From NCBI RefSeq assembly GCF_012911815.1, contig NZ_JAATNW010000010.1, positions 1 through 64,000 of the forward strand: 64,000 bases of DNA, in the 5' to 3' direction. The DNA comes from Alteromonas ponticola. GTDB lineage: Bacteria; Pseudomonadota; Gammaproteobacteria; Enterobacterales; Alteromonadaceae. The notes under the pieces are model-generated. The model made no database searches, was not told where the DNA came from, and was given only the letters and a program-made list of their open reading frames with translations. Position 1 is the stretch's first letter; every line of letters starts with the position of its first letter. Of the stretch, positions 25,540 through 34,674 are shown piece by piece. The translations under genes and the position numbers were made by a program.

Positions 25540-26725
25540 CACTTTCGAGAGTTTTGGGATACACCCAACGCCATGCGATGGCGCCTGCCAGCAATGCAAT
25601 AGCAGCCGATAAATAAAATGTTCCTGCATGGCTCCAGTCCCACAGCCAGCCACTTAAGCCAACCCCTACCGCCTGGCCAAGTCCTACACAGATTGAGCAA
25701 TACAATGCCTGCCCTCGCCCTTGGTTGTGATCGCCGAAATGTTGTCTGATCAGCTCAATAACGGTCGCGTGCACAACACTGAATGAAAGCCCGTGTAAGA
25801 GCTGACACGCCGCCAGCATGACCAGTGACTCAGGTAAATAACCAATACCCAACCAGCGAACCGCTGTCATCACCACGCTAAATAAGAACAACGGCCTGAT
25901 GCCGATGCGATGAAAAAGCTTTGCCATAACAGCAAAGCAAATTAGCTCGGCAATCACTGCCAGTGTCCACAGCATGCCTATTGTGCTGTTGTCTATGCCA
26001 CTTTCAGCCAGATAAATACTATAAAAACCATAATAAGTACCATGACTCAGGTAAATGAGTGTCACCGAAACGATTAACCCGAGAATAAGGGGGTTGCGGA
26101 TATTTTCAGTGATGGGGGTGTTGGCTTGTTGGCGTACTGATGCGTTTCTATCACCCACCAGCAGGGTTGTTACCCACATAAATAACAAAAGCGAAAGCAC
26201 GATTATCGGTAAGTAAGTAAGGGGTTGAGATTCGAACACCCAGCCAAGTGCTGAAACGGCAGCGATAAAGCCAACTGAGCCCCACAGCCGGATTTGGCTA
26301 TAAACGTGCACACGTCCGGTCAGGTTATTGAGGGTAATAATCTCAAACTGAGAGTTCAGTCCCTGCCAGCAAAAACTGCAGACAAAAATCAACCCTACCA
26401 TCGTGTAAAAGCTATCGTCCATCCACAGACAAGCGAAGCTTACCGCAGCGATAAAGTTTCCGAGCCGAATAATCGATATTCTTCGCCCACTGTGGTCACA
26501 AAGCCATCCCCAAAAGTAGGGCGCGACAATATTACTCGCCATTAACACTGCGCTGATGATACCGATTTCAGCATAAGCAAAACTTAAAGAGCTCATATAC
26601 AGCCCCCAATAGGGCAATATGGCTCCTAATACGGCACAATTAAAAAAATAAAAGCTGGATAATCGCCAGTAAGGCAAACTAGGCTGTTCTTTTGTCACAC
26701 TAAAAACTCTTGAATTAAATGTCAC
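25532..26725 (-). CDS. MFS transporter (MFS_1-like / HcaT-type)
   Basis: This 397-residue, 12-helix permease is of the MFS_1-like group that includes the phenylpropionate and nucleoside permeases. Recognisable features are the N-terminal SSFYFFNCAVLGAILPYWGLY, the loop GWLCDHSGRRISII between helices 2 and 3, and LLHGLSFSVVHATVIELI in helix 11. The gene is convergent with the LacI-family gene and overlaps it by 8 bp. The substrate is probably a product of the neighbouring glycan locus, but the family has varied substrates. A copy of the 14-bp operator word lies inside it, 155 bp from its start. No ribosome-binding site of note precedes the ATG. Confidence 0.85.
   Translation of the reverse strand: MTFNSRVFSVTKEQPSLPYWRLSSFYFFNCAVLGAILPYWGLYMSSLSFAYAEIGIISAVLMASNIVAPYFWGWLCDHSGRRISIIRLGNFIAAVSFACLWMDDSFYTMVGLIFVCSFCWQGLNSQFEIITLNNLTGRVHVYSQIRLWGSVGFIAAVSALGWVFESQPLTYLPIIVLSLLLFMWVTTLLVGDRNASVRQQANTPITENIRNPLILGLIVSVTLIYLSHGTYYGFYSIYLAESGIDNSTIGMLWTLAVIAELICFAVMAKLFHRIGIRPLFLFSVVMTAVRWLGIGYLPESLVMLAACQLLHGLSFSVVHATVIELIRQHFGDHNQGRGQALYCSICVGLGQAVGVGLSGWLWDWSHAGTFYLSAAIALLAGAIAWRWVYPKTLESAI
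26557..26570. promoter_or_regulatory. Intragenic copy of the LacI-type operator word
   Basis: TGATACCGATTTCA, a third exact copy, lies within the coding region of the MFS gene about 155 bp after its start codon (codons for A-E-I-G-I-I). A 14-mer is very unlikely to recur exactly by chance in 64 kb, so it may be a roadblock operator for this gene. Confidence 0.45.
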
Positions 26726-26774
26726 TCTCTACGCACGGCGTAGCGGAAGTCGTTGTCTGAAAAACACTGTTCTT

Positions 26775-27743
26775 TTACAAATCCACTTCAGTGAAACTGA
26801 ACTCGTGTTCCGGGTCGGTTTTGTACTTGTTTAACCAGGGTGAAAAGGTTTTAACAGATATCGTATTCGCTGCTTTGTCCACTTTGATAATGCGCAAGTA
26901 TCCAGAGTCACCCCGTTCTACCCCTTTTACGTTTTTCTGATAATTTGCCAGCATTTGATAAACGTTTTTTTCATTATCATTTTGATTAACTAACTGACCT
27001 ACCCCGGTGCCTAAAATGTGCCCTGAAAAAACCATAATACTGTGAGGTGTGCTTTTCACTAATTTGTTCCACAGTTGCCCACCATGATTTACCTGCTCGT
27101 CTCCTTCTTCCTTGCCAACACCATACCCCTGCGGTAAATACCAGTCATCGCCATCCTGTAAGGTGTTATCTTCATATAGGTAGGAATGAGTATTAAAAAT
27201 CACCCTGTGCTGAGGATGGTTTTTAATAACACTTTTTACCCAGGCTATGGTTTTATCGCGCGGACCAAACTCCAATGAACAGACTAACCAGCTTAATTTG
27301 ATCAGTACATACTCGGCACAGGAGTTATCGATTTGATTAGCTGGAAACGAAGCAATAATATTGTTATTTTTTGCGTAGTTATTGTACGAAAAATAACGAT
27401 TCGCCAGACTTGAATTGCGAGTATCAGCAAATTTTCCAGGGCGACTCCCCATATCATGGTTGCCTAAAGCCAAATGGTAAGGAACTTTACCGTCTAATAA
27501 CGCTAATCCTTTTCTGGCGATCTGCCATTCTTCATCTGAGTTGTTCTGGGTAATATCGCCTACATGTAGGACAAACGAAAATCGCTTCCCCTGACTTGCT
27601 ACCCATTTCATTTGCTTCATATAAATATCGGGAAACTCTTCCACATACGTCTGGGTATCGGGGATGACAACAAACTCAAAACTACTTTGGCTGTACGTCG
27701 AAAAACTTAACATTACCATCAGTAGTAGCGCACACCATTTCAT
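26775..27743 (-). CDS. Secreted calcineurin-like metallophosphoesterase
   Basis: About 322 residues from the ATG at 27743, which gives a good signal peptide (MKWCALLLMVMLSFSTYS); the longer frame adds 29 residues without signal character. The metal-binding motifs of the metallophosphoesterase fold appear in order: PDTQ (about residue 26), GDITQN, GNHDMG, FNTHSY and GHILG. It should hydrolyse a phosphomono- or diester in the periplasm. It follows the octaheme cytochrome on the same strand with about 100 bp between, so the two are probably linked. Its substrate is unknown. A glycan-related phosphate is possible given the neighbouring locus, but nothing in the sequence shows it. Confidence 0.85.
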   Translation of the reverse strand: MKWCALLLMVMLSFSTYSQSSFEFVVIPDTQTYVEEFPDIYMKQMKWVASQGKRFSFVLHVGDITQNNSDEEWQIARKGLALLDGKVPYHLALGNHDMGSRPGKFADTRNSSLANRYFSYNNYAKNNNIIASFPANQIDNSCAEYVLIKLSWLVCSLEFGPRDKTIAWVKSVIKNHPQHRVIFNTHSYLYEDNTLQDGDDWYLPQGYGVGKEEGDEQVNHGGQLWNKLVKSTPHSIMVFSGHILGTGVGQLVNQNDNEKNVYQMLANYQKNVKGVERGDSGYLRIIKVDKAANTISVKTFSPWLNKYKTDPEHEFSFTEVDL

Positions 27744-27843
27744 TTCTTTGATTCCCCGTTGTTTACAATAATTGTTAGTTAATGAACGTTGCCTGTACCA
27801 TTTTTCAATTAGCTTTTCCCAAACTGGCAAAAGGATACAAGAG

Positions 27844-30006
27844 CTAATGTCTCAACAGCTTAATTAATTCATTATAGGTTTTGCGGTCATTTAGCTTTCT
27901 TGCCAGAGATAAACCTAACTCAATTAATGTCTGATTATTCTGATATTTATTGAGTGTCATTTTTAACATCGCCAGCGCCTGACGCGTTTTGCCCACATCG
28001 TCCAATGCAATAAAATACACATAGGCGAACTGCACATTGTGTGGCTCGAGTTTGATTGCTTTAGCAAGTAAGTCAACTGCAGCCTGTTTTTGCCCCTGAC
28101 GAATGCGGAACATGGCGAAACTATAATGCAAAGTAGCGGAGCCAGGCACGGCGTCTAATCCCTGTTCGAGAATTTGTTGTTCTTGCTGTATCGCCCCAAC
28201 AGCACGGTAGATATCCGCCAGATTAATGTAAGCAACGTCGAAGTAGGGGTCAACGTCAATAGCGTGGCGCAAGGATTGGATGGCTGCGGAGTATTGTTGC
28301 ATCTGCATTTGGATTAGACTCATATTCAGAGCACCTTCGCCCCGCCACAAATTGATTTCATTCGCGGTCATCATTTCGTCAAACGCACTTTTTATTGAAG
28401 CCAACTCAATGCCTTCTACACCAACAAGGTGTCTGACTGCCTCCACACGTATCGCCTTATATTCATCAGTAATCAGTTGGCGATACGTTTTCAGGCGTTG
28501 CTCAACTGGCAATAAATTTCCAATCTGAGCCGTAGCCAAGCGTATCAATGGAAGTTCCGACGTAACCCATTCCTTGATATCACTATCATTCAGAGTTCGA
28601 AATGAATTCGGTAATAATGCGATGGTGCTCGCACGATATATCTCATTTAACGACTCATCATTAATAATCGCCAAATGTTGTTCTGCCGTCAGCATTTCTC
28701 CGTGCTGCAGTCGAATGTACGCTTTTTCATTGCTACTGAATGGATTCTTGTGTCCATACATTTTCGCCACCTTCTCGATGGCCCAGTTTACAGATTCATC
28801 CTGATGGCATCCGTTACATGCATTTGGCACCCCAAGCTCTTTGGTAAGTTCAGGTCGAGGAACTTTAAAACTGTGATCGCGTCTGGAATCCACACCCATA
28901 TAGGTGTTTTCAGGCATGTGACAATTTACACACTGCGCCCCCTCAGATTCGATTGGGTGATTTAAATGGCTACTGGTTTGGTACTCATTACTGTTATGGC
29001 ATTGCAGGCACAAGCCATTCGTATCGGTTTTCACCTGCATGGTGTGCTTGTCATGACAATCGAGGCAATTCACACCTTCACGAAACATTTTGCTTTGTAA
29101 AAATGAGCCATACACATACACTTCTTCACTAATTTGTCCATCAGCATGATAAAAAGGCTGGCTTAATAAAATAGGCGAGAACTGATCAAGAAAGGGCTTG
29201 TCTGCTTCAAATCCATCAGTTAACGGAGATCGCAATGAATGACAGGCAAAACAATTTTGCATAAAGCGATTATCACGGGCTTCTCCCTTCCAATGGGCCA
29301 CTTTTTCCGTATCGTTCAGTAGCCACTTTCCCAGTCCATCCAGTTCATTTGCTGTCATTCCCAGCGAGCGGTCAGATCTATCGGAAGTTTTTTCGCGATA
29401 ATGGGTAGAAGACATGGTGGAATGACACGATTGGCATCCAACATTTATATTGTCCCATTTAGTATCGAATTGATCCTTACCGGCAGTATAATTTCGCTTG
29501 AGGCCATCCGAATGACAATCAGCACACATACCGTTCCAATTTTGCAATGGCTGAAGCCAGTGCAGGCGGTCCTGAGGTGTCACGTCTTCCTCAGCGTAAA
29601 TCGGATACCAGCGTTGCCCACCCTCTTGTTCGGGGCGTGAATCCCATGCGAAAGGAAAGACCTGAAGTCGCCCGGATTCAGTTTCGATGAGATACTGTTG
29701 TAATGGATAGTGACCAAAGGTATAGCTCACCCTGTATTGGGTGATAGTGCCACCTTCATCGAATTGAATGAAGTACTCGTCATCCTTTTTATAAAATCGG
29801 GCTGTTTGCGAATAGTGATTGACACTTTGGTTAGAGAAATCTCCCAATACCGTTTGCTCTGTTGCTGTTGCCATGGCTTTGGCATGATCAGAGGTTTGCC
29901 AGTCTGAGACTGCTTCTGCATGACAGTCTACACACTGCTGTGTACCTGTAACAATGCCGCTCCAAATGATAAAAAGAATGGCTAAACGCCTAAAAACAGA
30001 AGACAT
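27844..30006 (-). CDS. Octaheme c-type cytochrome with HEAT/TPR C-terminal half
   Basis: This 720-residue exported protein carries eight CXXCH haem-binding motifs in its first 410 residues: CVDCH, CADCH, CQSCH, CFACH, CLDCH, CLQCH, CVNCH and CNGCH. A helical-repeat section follows and then three or so TPRs (from about residue 560, AAIQSLRHAIDVDPYF). It begins with a signal peptide (FRRLAILFIIWSGIVTGT). This build is that of the cytochrome c-554-like multihaem proteins with attached TPRs found in marine bacteria. Its redox partner and reaction are unknown; it needs the Ccm maturation machinery, which is not in the window. The TPR part suggests a protein partner. It leads the unit that includes the metallophosphoesterase. 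Confidence 0.88.
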   Translation of the reverse strand: MSSVFRRLAILFIIWSGIVTGTQQCVDCHAEAVSDWQTSDHAKAMATATEQTVLGDFSNQSVNHYSQTARFYKKDDEYFIQFDEGGTITQYRVSYTFGHYPLQQYLIETESGRLQVFPFAWDSRPEQEGGQRWYPIYAEEDVTPQDRLHWLQPLQNWNGMCADCHSDGLKRNYTAGKDQFDTKWDNINVGCQSCHSTMSSTHYREKTSDRSDRSLGMTANELDGLGKWLLNDTEKVAHWKGEARDNRFMQNCFACHSLRSPLTDGFEADKPFLDQFSPILLSQPFYHADGQISEEVYVYGSFLQSKMFREGVNCLDCHDKHTMQVKTDTNGLCLQCHNSNEYQTSSHLNHPIESEGAQCVNCHMPENTYMGVDSRRDHSFKVPRPELTKELGVPNACNGCHQDESVNWAIEKVAKMYGHKNPFSSNEKAYIRLQHGEMLTAEQHLAIINDESLNEIYRASTIALLPNSFRTLNDSDIKEWVTSELPLIRLATAQIGNLLPVEQRLKTYRQLITDEYKAIRVEAVRHLVGVEGIELASIKSAFDEMMTANEINLWRGEGALNMSLIQMQMQQYSAAIQSLRHAIDVDPYFDVAYINLADIYRAVGAIQQEQQILEQGLDAVPGSATLHYSFAMFRIRQGQKQAAVDLLAKAIKLEPHNVQFAYVYFIALDDVGKTRQALAMLKMTLNKYQNNQTLIELGLSLARKLNDRKTYNELIKLLRH

Positions 30007-30207
30007 GGTATGAATTTTTTTGAACGCGAGTTGGAGGCGAATCTTAAATGCTGCGTTTCAAAACCTCAATGAAAGAACGTTTGATCTGCAAAAACAAAAT
30101 AAATTACATAGGTGGCTACGCAGGTGATTGTACCTGCTATCAATACTAAATAACGAAGGACGCTTTGCTATTGCTAAAAAGTTTCTCCACAAGCTTTAAC
30201 CCACTTT

Positions 30208-31077
30208 CTAAGAGGACGCATACCCCGGTGCAATAGCCAGATTTTTCACACTATTTAAAGTAAACCGGTTTTGCAGCCAAAGCTGATATTCGGCCCCTTT
30301 TAACGTACCGCGCTCAGTACAGTCCACGTTCCAGCGTCTTAACAAGTACCCCGCCATTGCTGAGCGCACTTCAATCAATAGCTGTTTGTTCTCCATACCA
30401 TAATCCATTTCGATGGCGGTGGGATGCTCAACATTCATTGGATGCGGCACCAATTGAAGCGGAATAAGTCGCTGCCATTCGGTATCTTTCGGGGCGCATT
30501 CATCCTCATCAGGTGCATCTTTTATCGTAACCTTACTAATGCGTGTTAGCACAAAATCTCTAAAACTGTGACTTTTACGATCGAAGGCACGCACATGCCA
30601 ACGAAGCCCATTATCGACAATCGCATGTGGCACCAGTTCCCTTGCACCTGAACCGCTTGATAATGAGGTATAGATAACACTTACCGCTTTGTTGTTGAGG
30701 ATTGCCTGTACCAGTCGTGCAACAATGAAAATATCTGGAACGTTCAGACTAGACGGAGCTTCAACAGGAAAGTGAATATCGCCGATGGCGTCGAAACCAT
30801 CGGATATGTCGTTAGCAAGTTTAGTCAGGGTTCGCTTAGCATCATGCTCAAATAAAGGCTTAAACGCAGAAGTCTGAAAGTAGCGTTTTTCGCGCGAGTC
30901 ATATGACAGGTTATTTGGAACAAGCTCTTTGTAGAGACTGAAATCACGTGAACCTGCGGATAAACCAACTTGAAAGCGATTTATTAAATCCTGACGATAT
31001 ATTGCCCCTTTGAACAGCAGACAAAAGTCGATAAAAGCAAGGCGTTGTTTTTGCGCGAAACTGATTTCTTCAAACAT
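30208..31077 (-). CDS. WYL-domain transcriptional regulator
   Basis: From Met48 of the longest frame (31077) the protein has 289 residues. It has an N-terminal winged helix (about 1-75, FAQKQRLAFIDFCLLFKGAI), a WYL domain (about 125-195, VIYTSLSSGSGARELVPHAI and RWHVRAFDRKSHSFRDFVL), and a C-terminal WCX-like extension. This build matches the BrxR/CapW group of ligand-responsive repressors, which are usually found beside phage-defence systems. No defence genes are recognisable next to it, so it may be an orphan or control genes elsewhere. The first 47 codons of the longest frame do not look like protein and lack a ribosome-binding site, so I exclude them. Confidence 0.8.
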   Translation of the reverse strand: MFEEISFAQKQRLAFIDFCLLFKGAIYRQDLINRFQVGLSAGSRDFSLYKELVPNNLSYDSREKRYFQTSAFKPLFEHDAKRTLTKLANDISDGFDAIGDIHFPVEAPSSLNVPDIFIVARLVQAILNNKAVSVIYTSLSSGSGARELVPHAIVDNGLRWHVRAFDRKSHSFRDFVLTRISKVTIKDAPDEDECAPKDTEWQRLIPLQLVPHPMNVEHPTAIEMDYGMENKQLLIEVRSAMAGYLLRRWNVDCTERGTLKGAEYQLWLQNRFTLNSVKNLAIAPGYASS

Positions 31078-31636
31078 TTTACAAGCAGCTACAGTTATTG
31101 TAATCGCAGTGTGGTTTATTTTGGTTCGGATGTAAAGTGTTCGCACCTTCCGATGGTTATAAAACGAATTGTTAGTTGCGCCTTTTGCACTTTCTTGCGA
31201 ATGCGTTTGCGCTGACATCAGGTAAATGTGACTTTATTAAGCTAACGTCAAGATCAGGGGAAAAAGGAAAAGTTCGTGTTTGGCATGGGTGAGTAAAATA
31301 TCCGTTTTTCACTGACGCCTGATCAACACAGATATCAGACAGCGGATAAATTGACTCAACCTTGATAATTAACTAAATATTACAGCTTTTTTTGATTGTT
31401 TCTCTAAATAGATAGCAGCCAGGAGACAAACTTTTTTGTTTCGATGGAATTTTCCAAATTCACATATTTTTTAGCTTTACTATCTTCAAACGCAACAGCG
31501 AACTTATTGACCGAAATAGTTAGTAACGGGGGTATCACATTAATGCTATTAGCATTAAAAGTATTCGTCATAATTAATCTTATTATTGGTGTTAAATAAA
31601 AAATGGAAGTTAAATCTTTAGCAGAATTTAAGAGGG
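31078..31636. other. Intergenic, no gene seen
   Basis: This A/T-rich gap lies between the WYL regulator start and the cold-shock gene terminator. It must hold the regulator's promoter. I see no convincing small frame or long inverted repeat. Confidence 0.4.
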
Positions 31637-31669
31637 GAAAAATATATAGGGCTAGTTCAAGCTAGCCCT
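31637..31669 (-). terminator. Terminator of the cold-shock gene
   Basis: The arms AGGGCTAG and CTAGCCCT pair perfectly around TTCAAG. On the minus strand they are followed by ATATATTTTT. It lies 16 bp past the cold-shock stop codon, as expected for a short single-gene transcript. Confidence 0.85.
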
Positions 31670-31685
31670 CGAGGACGGACAGGTA

Positions 31686-32741
<1,056 letters not shown>

Positions 32742-33905
32742 ATGAAAAGTTTAAAGGAATTATCAGAGCGTTTAGCTGTTCTTTGGAAAGTAAGTGGTGA
32801 AGCTGGTGCTAAAAACAGGCTCACTCAATTTTTGGAAATGTTCAGGCTAGCAGGAACGCGAGAGCTCTCACCGGGTGAATACTGGGTATATGGTTTTCAT
32901 ATGCGTGACAAACCAAAGGCCGCGATTCATCAATACTTACCTGCAAGAGTTTATTTTAATCAGGTTTTACCTAAGTTGAACCGTCGCAGGTCGATAGCAC
33001 TCCTGGAAAACAAATGGTTATTTTTCCTCCACTTTAGAGAGGCTAAAATTGCCACTCCTAAGTGTTATGGAGTGTTTCATCCGGCTTCTGGATTTTCCTT
33101 AAATGGCGACACCTTAAGATCTCCGGAAAATCTTGTTGAATTGATACGTAATCAAGAAATATCGCAATTCATTGCCAAACCAGTGGATGGAATTAATGGG
33201 CACGATATTTTCAAAGTCGAGGTTGAAAAGATTGGTGATAATGAACTTCTGTTCAAATTCAAAGATAAGCAGCTAGATCAGCGTGCCATGATTGACTTTT
33301 TGTCAGCGAGGCTTTCTCACACAAAAAGTTCCGGGTTTCTTATTCAAGACTGTGTTGAGCAGCACCCAGAATTGAGTAGATTATCTCCCAGCGCCTGTGT
33401 GAATGTCAGAATTGTAACGGTTGTGCATCCTGGCGGCAAAGCCGTATTAACCAGCGCCTCAGCTCGATTAGGTAGAGTCGGTTCAGTAGTGAGTAACGCT
33501 GGAAGCGGTGGAATGGTCGCCAAGATAGACATTGAAACGGGTAAAATCGTTCACTGCAGAAATTCTTATCGTATTGGCGCAGAAACCGTGAAAAATCACC
33601 CCGATACCAACGAAGACATTTTCAACTTCCAACTTCCGTTTTGGCAAGAAGCTGTCGAACTCTGCCTTAACGCTGCAATTAAACTTCCTGACGCCAATTC
33701 AGTAGGCTGGGATGTATTGATCCAGTCAGATGGCCCGATTTTACTTGAAGGCAACCATGACTGGGGCATTATAAGTGAGCAGCTTTTTGGAACAGGTTGG
33801 TTATCTGAAAAAAACCGTTCGCTGCTGACTGATCATGGAATTAAGTTATCGTATGACGATTCCCCAAAATTTCGAATTAAAAAGCTGTTACAGTTCGTAA
33901 ATTAA
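32742..33905 (+). CDS. ATP-grasp protein, sugar-transfer-associated type
   Basis: About 387 residues from the ATG at 32742. The longest frame starts at a TTG with no ribosome-binding site. The sequence has an N-terminal helical part, then an ATP-grasp fold: KPVDGINGHDIFKVE (about residues 149-163) for the lysine/glycine loop, SACVNVRIVTVVHPGG, and the C-terminal metal-binding GWDVLIQSDGPILLEGNHDW (E and N as ligands). This matches the sugar-transfer-associated ATP-grasp family, seen in polysaccharide gene clusters and thought to join a carboxylate to an amine. It is the left boundary of an island with two asparagine-synthetase-like proteins, which would also make amide bonds. A role in decorating a glycan or small peptide with an amino acid is inference. 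Confidence 0.8.
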   Translation: MKSLKELSERLAVLWKVSGEAGAKNRLTQFLEMFRLAGTRELSPGEYWVYGFHMRDKPKAAIHQYLPARVYFNQVLPKLNRRRSIALLENKWLFFLHFREAKIATPKCYGVFHPASGFSLNGDTLRSPENLVELIRNQEISQFIAKPVDGINGHDIFKVEVEKIGDNELLFKFKDKQLDQRAMIDFLSARLSHTKSSGFLIQDCVEQHPELSRLSPSACVNVRIVTVVHPGGKAVLTSASARLGRVGSVVSNAGSGGMVAKIDIETGKIVHCRNSYRIGAETVKNHPDTNEDIFNFQLPFWQEAVELCLNAAIKLPDANSVGWDVLIQSDGPILLEGNHDWGIISEQLFGTGWLSEKNRSLLTDHGIKLSYDDSPKFRIKKLLQFVN

Positions 33906-33954
33906 ATTAACAGTACGAGAGCTGGATTAAAGTGATTACTTGAGAAGCAAGGTC

Positions 33955-33982
33955 AACTTAGCGAGTTGGACATCGCTAAGTT
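33955..33982. terminator. Bidirectional terminator between convergent genes
   Basis: The arms AACTTAGCGA and TCGCTAAGTT form a perfect 10-bp stem around an 8-base loop. It lies between the convergent ATP-grasp and YcxB-like genes and overlaps the stop codon of the latter. The T-tract is weak on both sides. Confidence 0.6.
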
Positions 33983-34461
33983 TGCTTTACGTCCAGCTCA
34001 GCTAAAAATTGCTTTGCTTCCTCAGATAAACAACGGTCGGATACATATGCGCGTCCTCCCTGGTGATGAATCAACCATCCCTGCCTTGTTTTCTCAATGC
34101 GATTGACCTGCGCCCAAAGAATCGTACTCTCTACGTAAGACGATGTCGTCTTCAAACCTTTATCGTCAATTGTCAGCGATAGCTCACTATTAGCCGCTTT
34201 GCTTAACATTTGTCGGGCCAGCCACCACGGCCTTCTAAAGCGAACGCTGACCGCCTCTAATGCGCCAAGCGCAACAAAAAACCAACTGAGATAGGCTGTT
34301 ATATCCGTAAAGATGAGCATCACTGCACCTATCGAAAACAGAATGATAGCTTTGAGGTAACGTTGCAGAAAACCGGACTCAATGAACGATTGGTCAAAGG
34401 TTTCGGCAAAGTGACTGCGGTCTAATTTGTAGCGGGTGGTATAGCTAAAAGGCATGTTCAT
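33976..34461 (-). CDS. YcxB-like membrane protein
   Basis: This 161-residue protein has two adjacent hydrophobic helices (about residues 38-75, AIILFSIGAVMLIFTD and LSWFFVALGALEAV), followed by a cytoplasmic beta-rich domain (about 92-150, LSLTIDDKGLKTTSSYVES and WAQVNRIEKTRQGWLI). That arrangement is typical of the YcxB-like/PH-like family of unknown function. It ends at the bidirectional terminator and is separated from the asparagine-synthetase-like genes by about 210 bp. There is no sign that it belongs functionally to its neighbours. Confidence 0.65.
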   Translation of the reverse strand: MNMPFSYTTRYKLDRSHFAETFDQSFIESGFLQRYLKAIILFSIGAVMLIFTDITAYLSWFFVALGALEAVSVRFRRPWWLARQMLSKAANSELSLTIDDKGLKTTSSYVESTILWAQVNRIEKTRQGWLIHHQGGRAYVSDRCLSEEAKQFLAELDVKQT

Positions 34462-34674
34462 GTCAGATCGCGATTATTCTAATAGGTGCGCGTGAGTGCA
34501 TCAAAAATACCCGCATGATAAATCAATTTTTACCTGCCTGCACAAATCGATATCGCCTTGAACCAAATTGGCAGGCAAAAATATTACTCAAATGAACCAA
34601 ACGAAAACAAATTGTTCTTTTTTACTTATTAGAGGCTCACTTTACAGCTCACACATTCATTGACTTAGCTTGCT

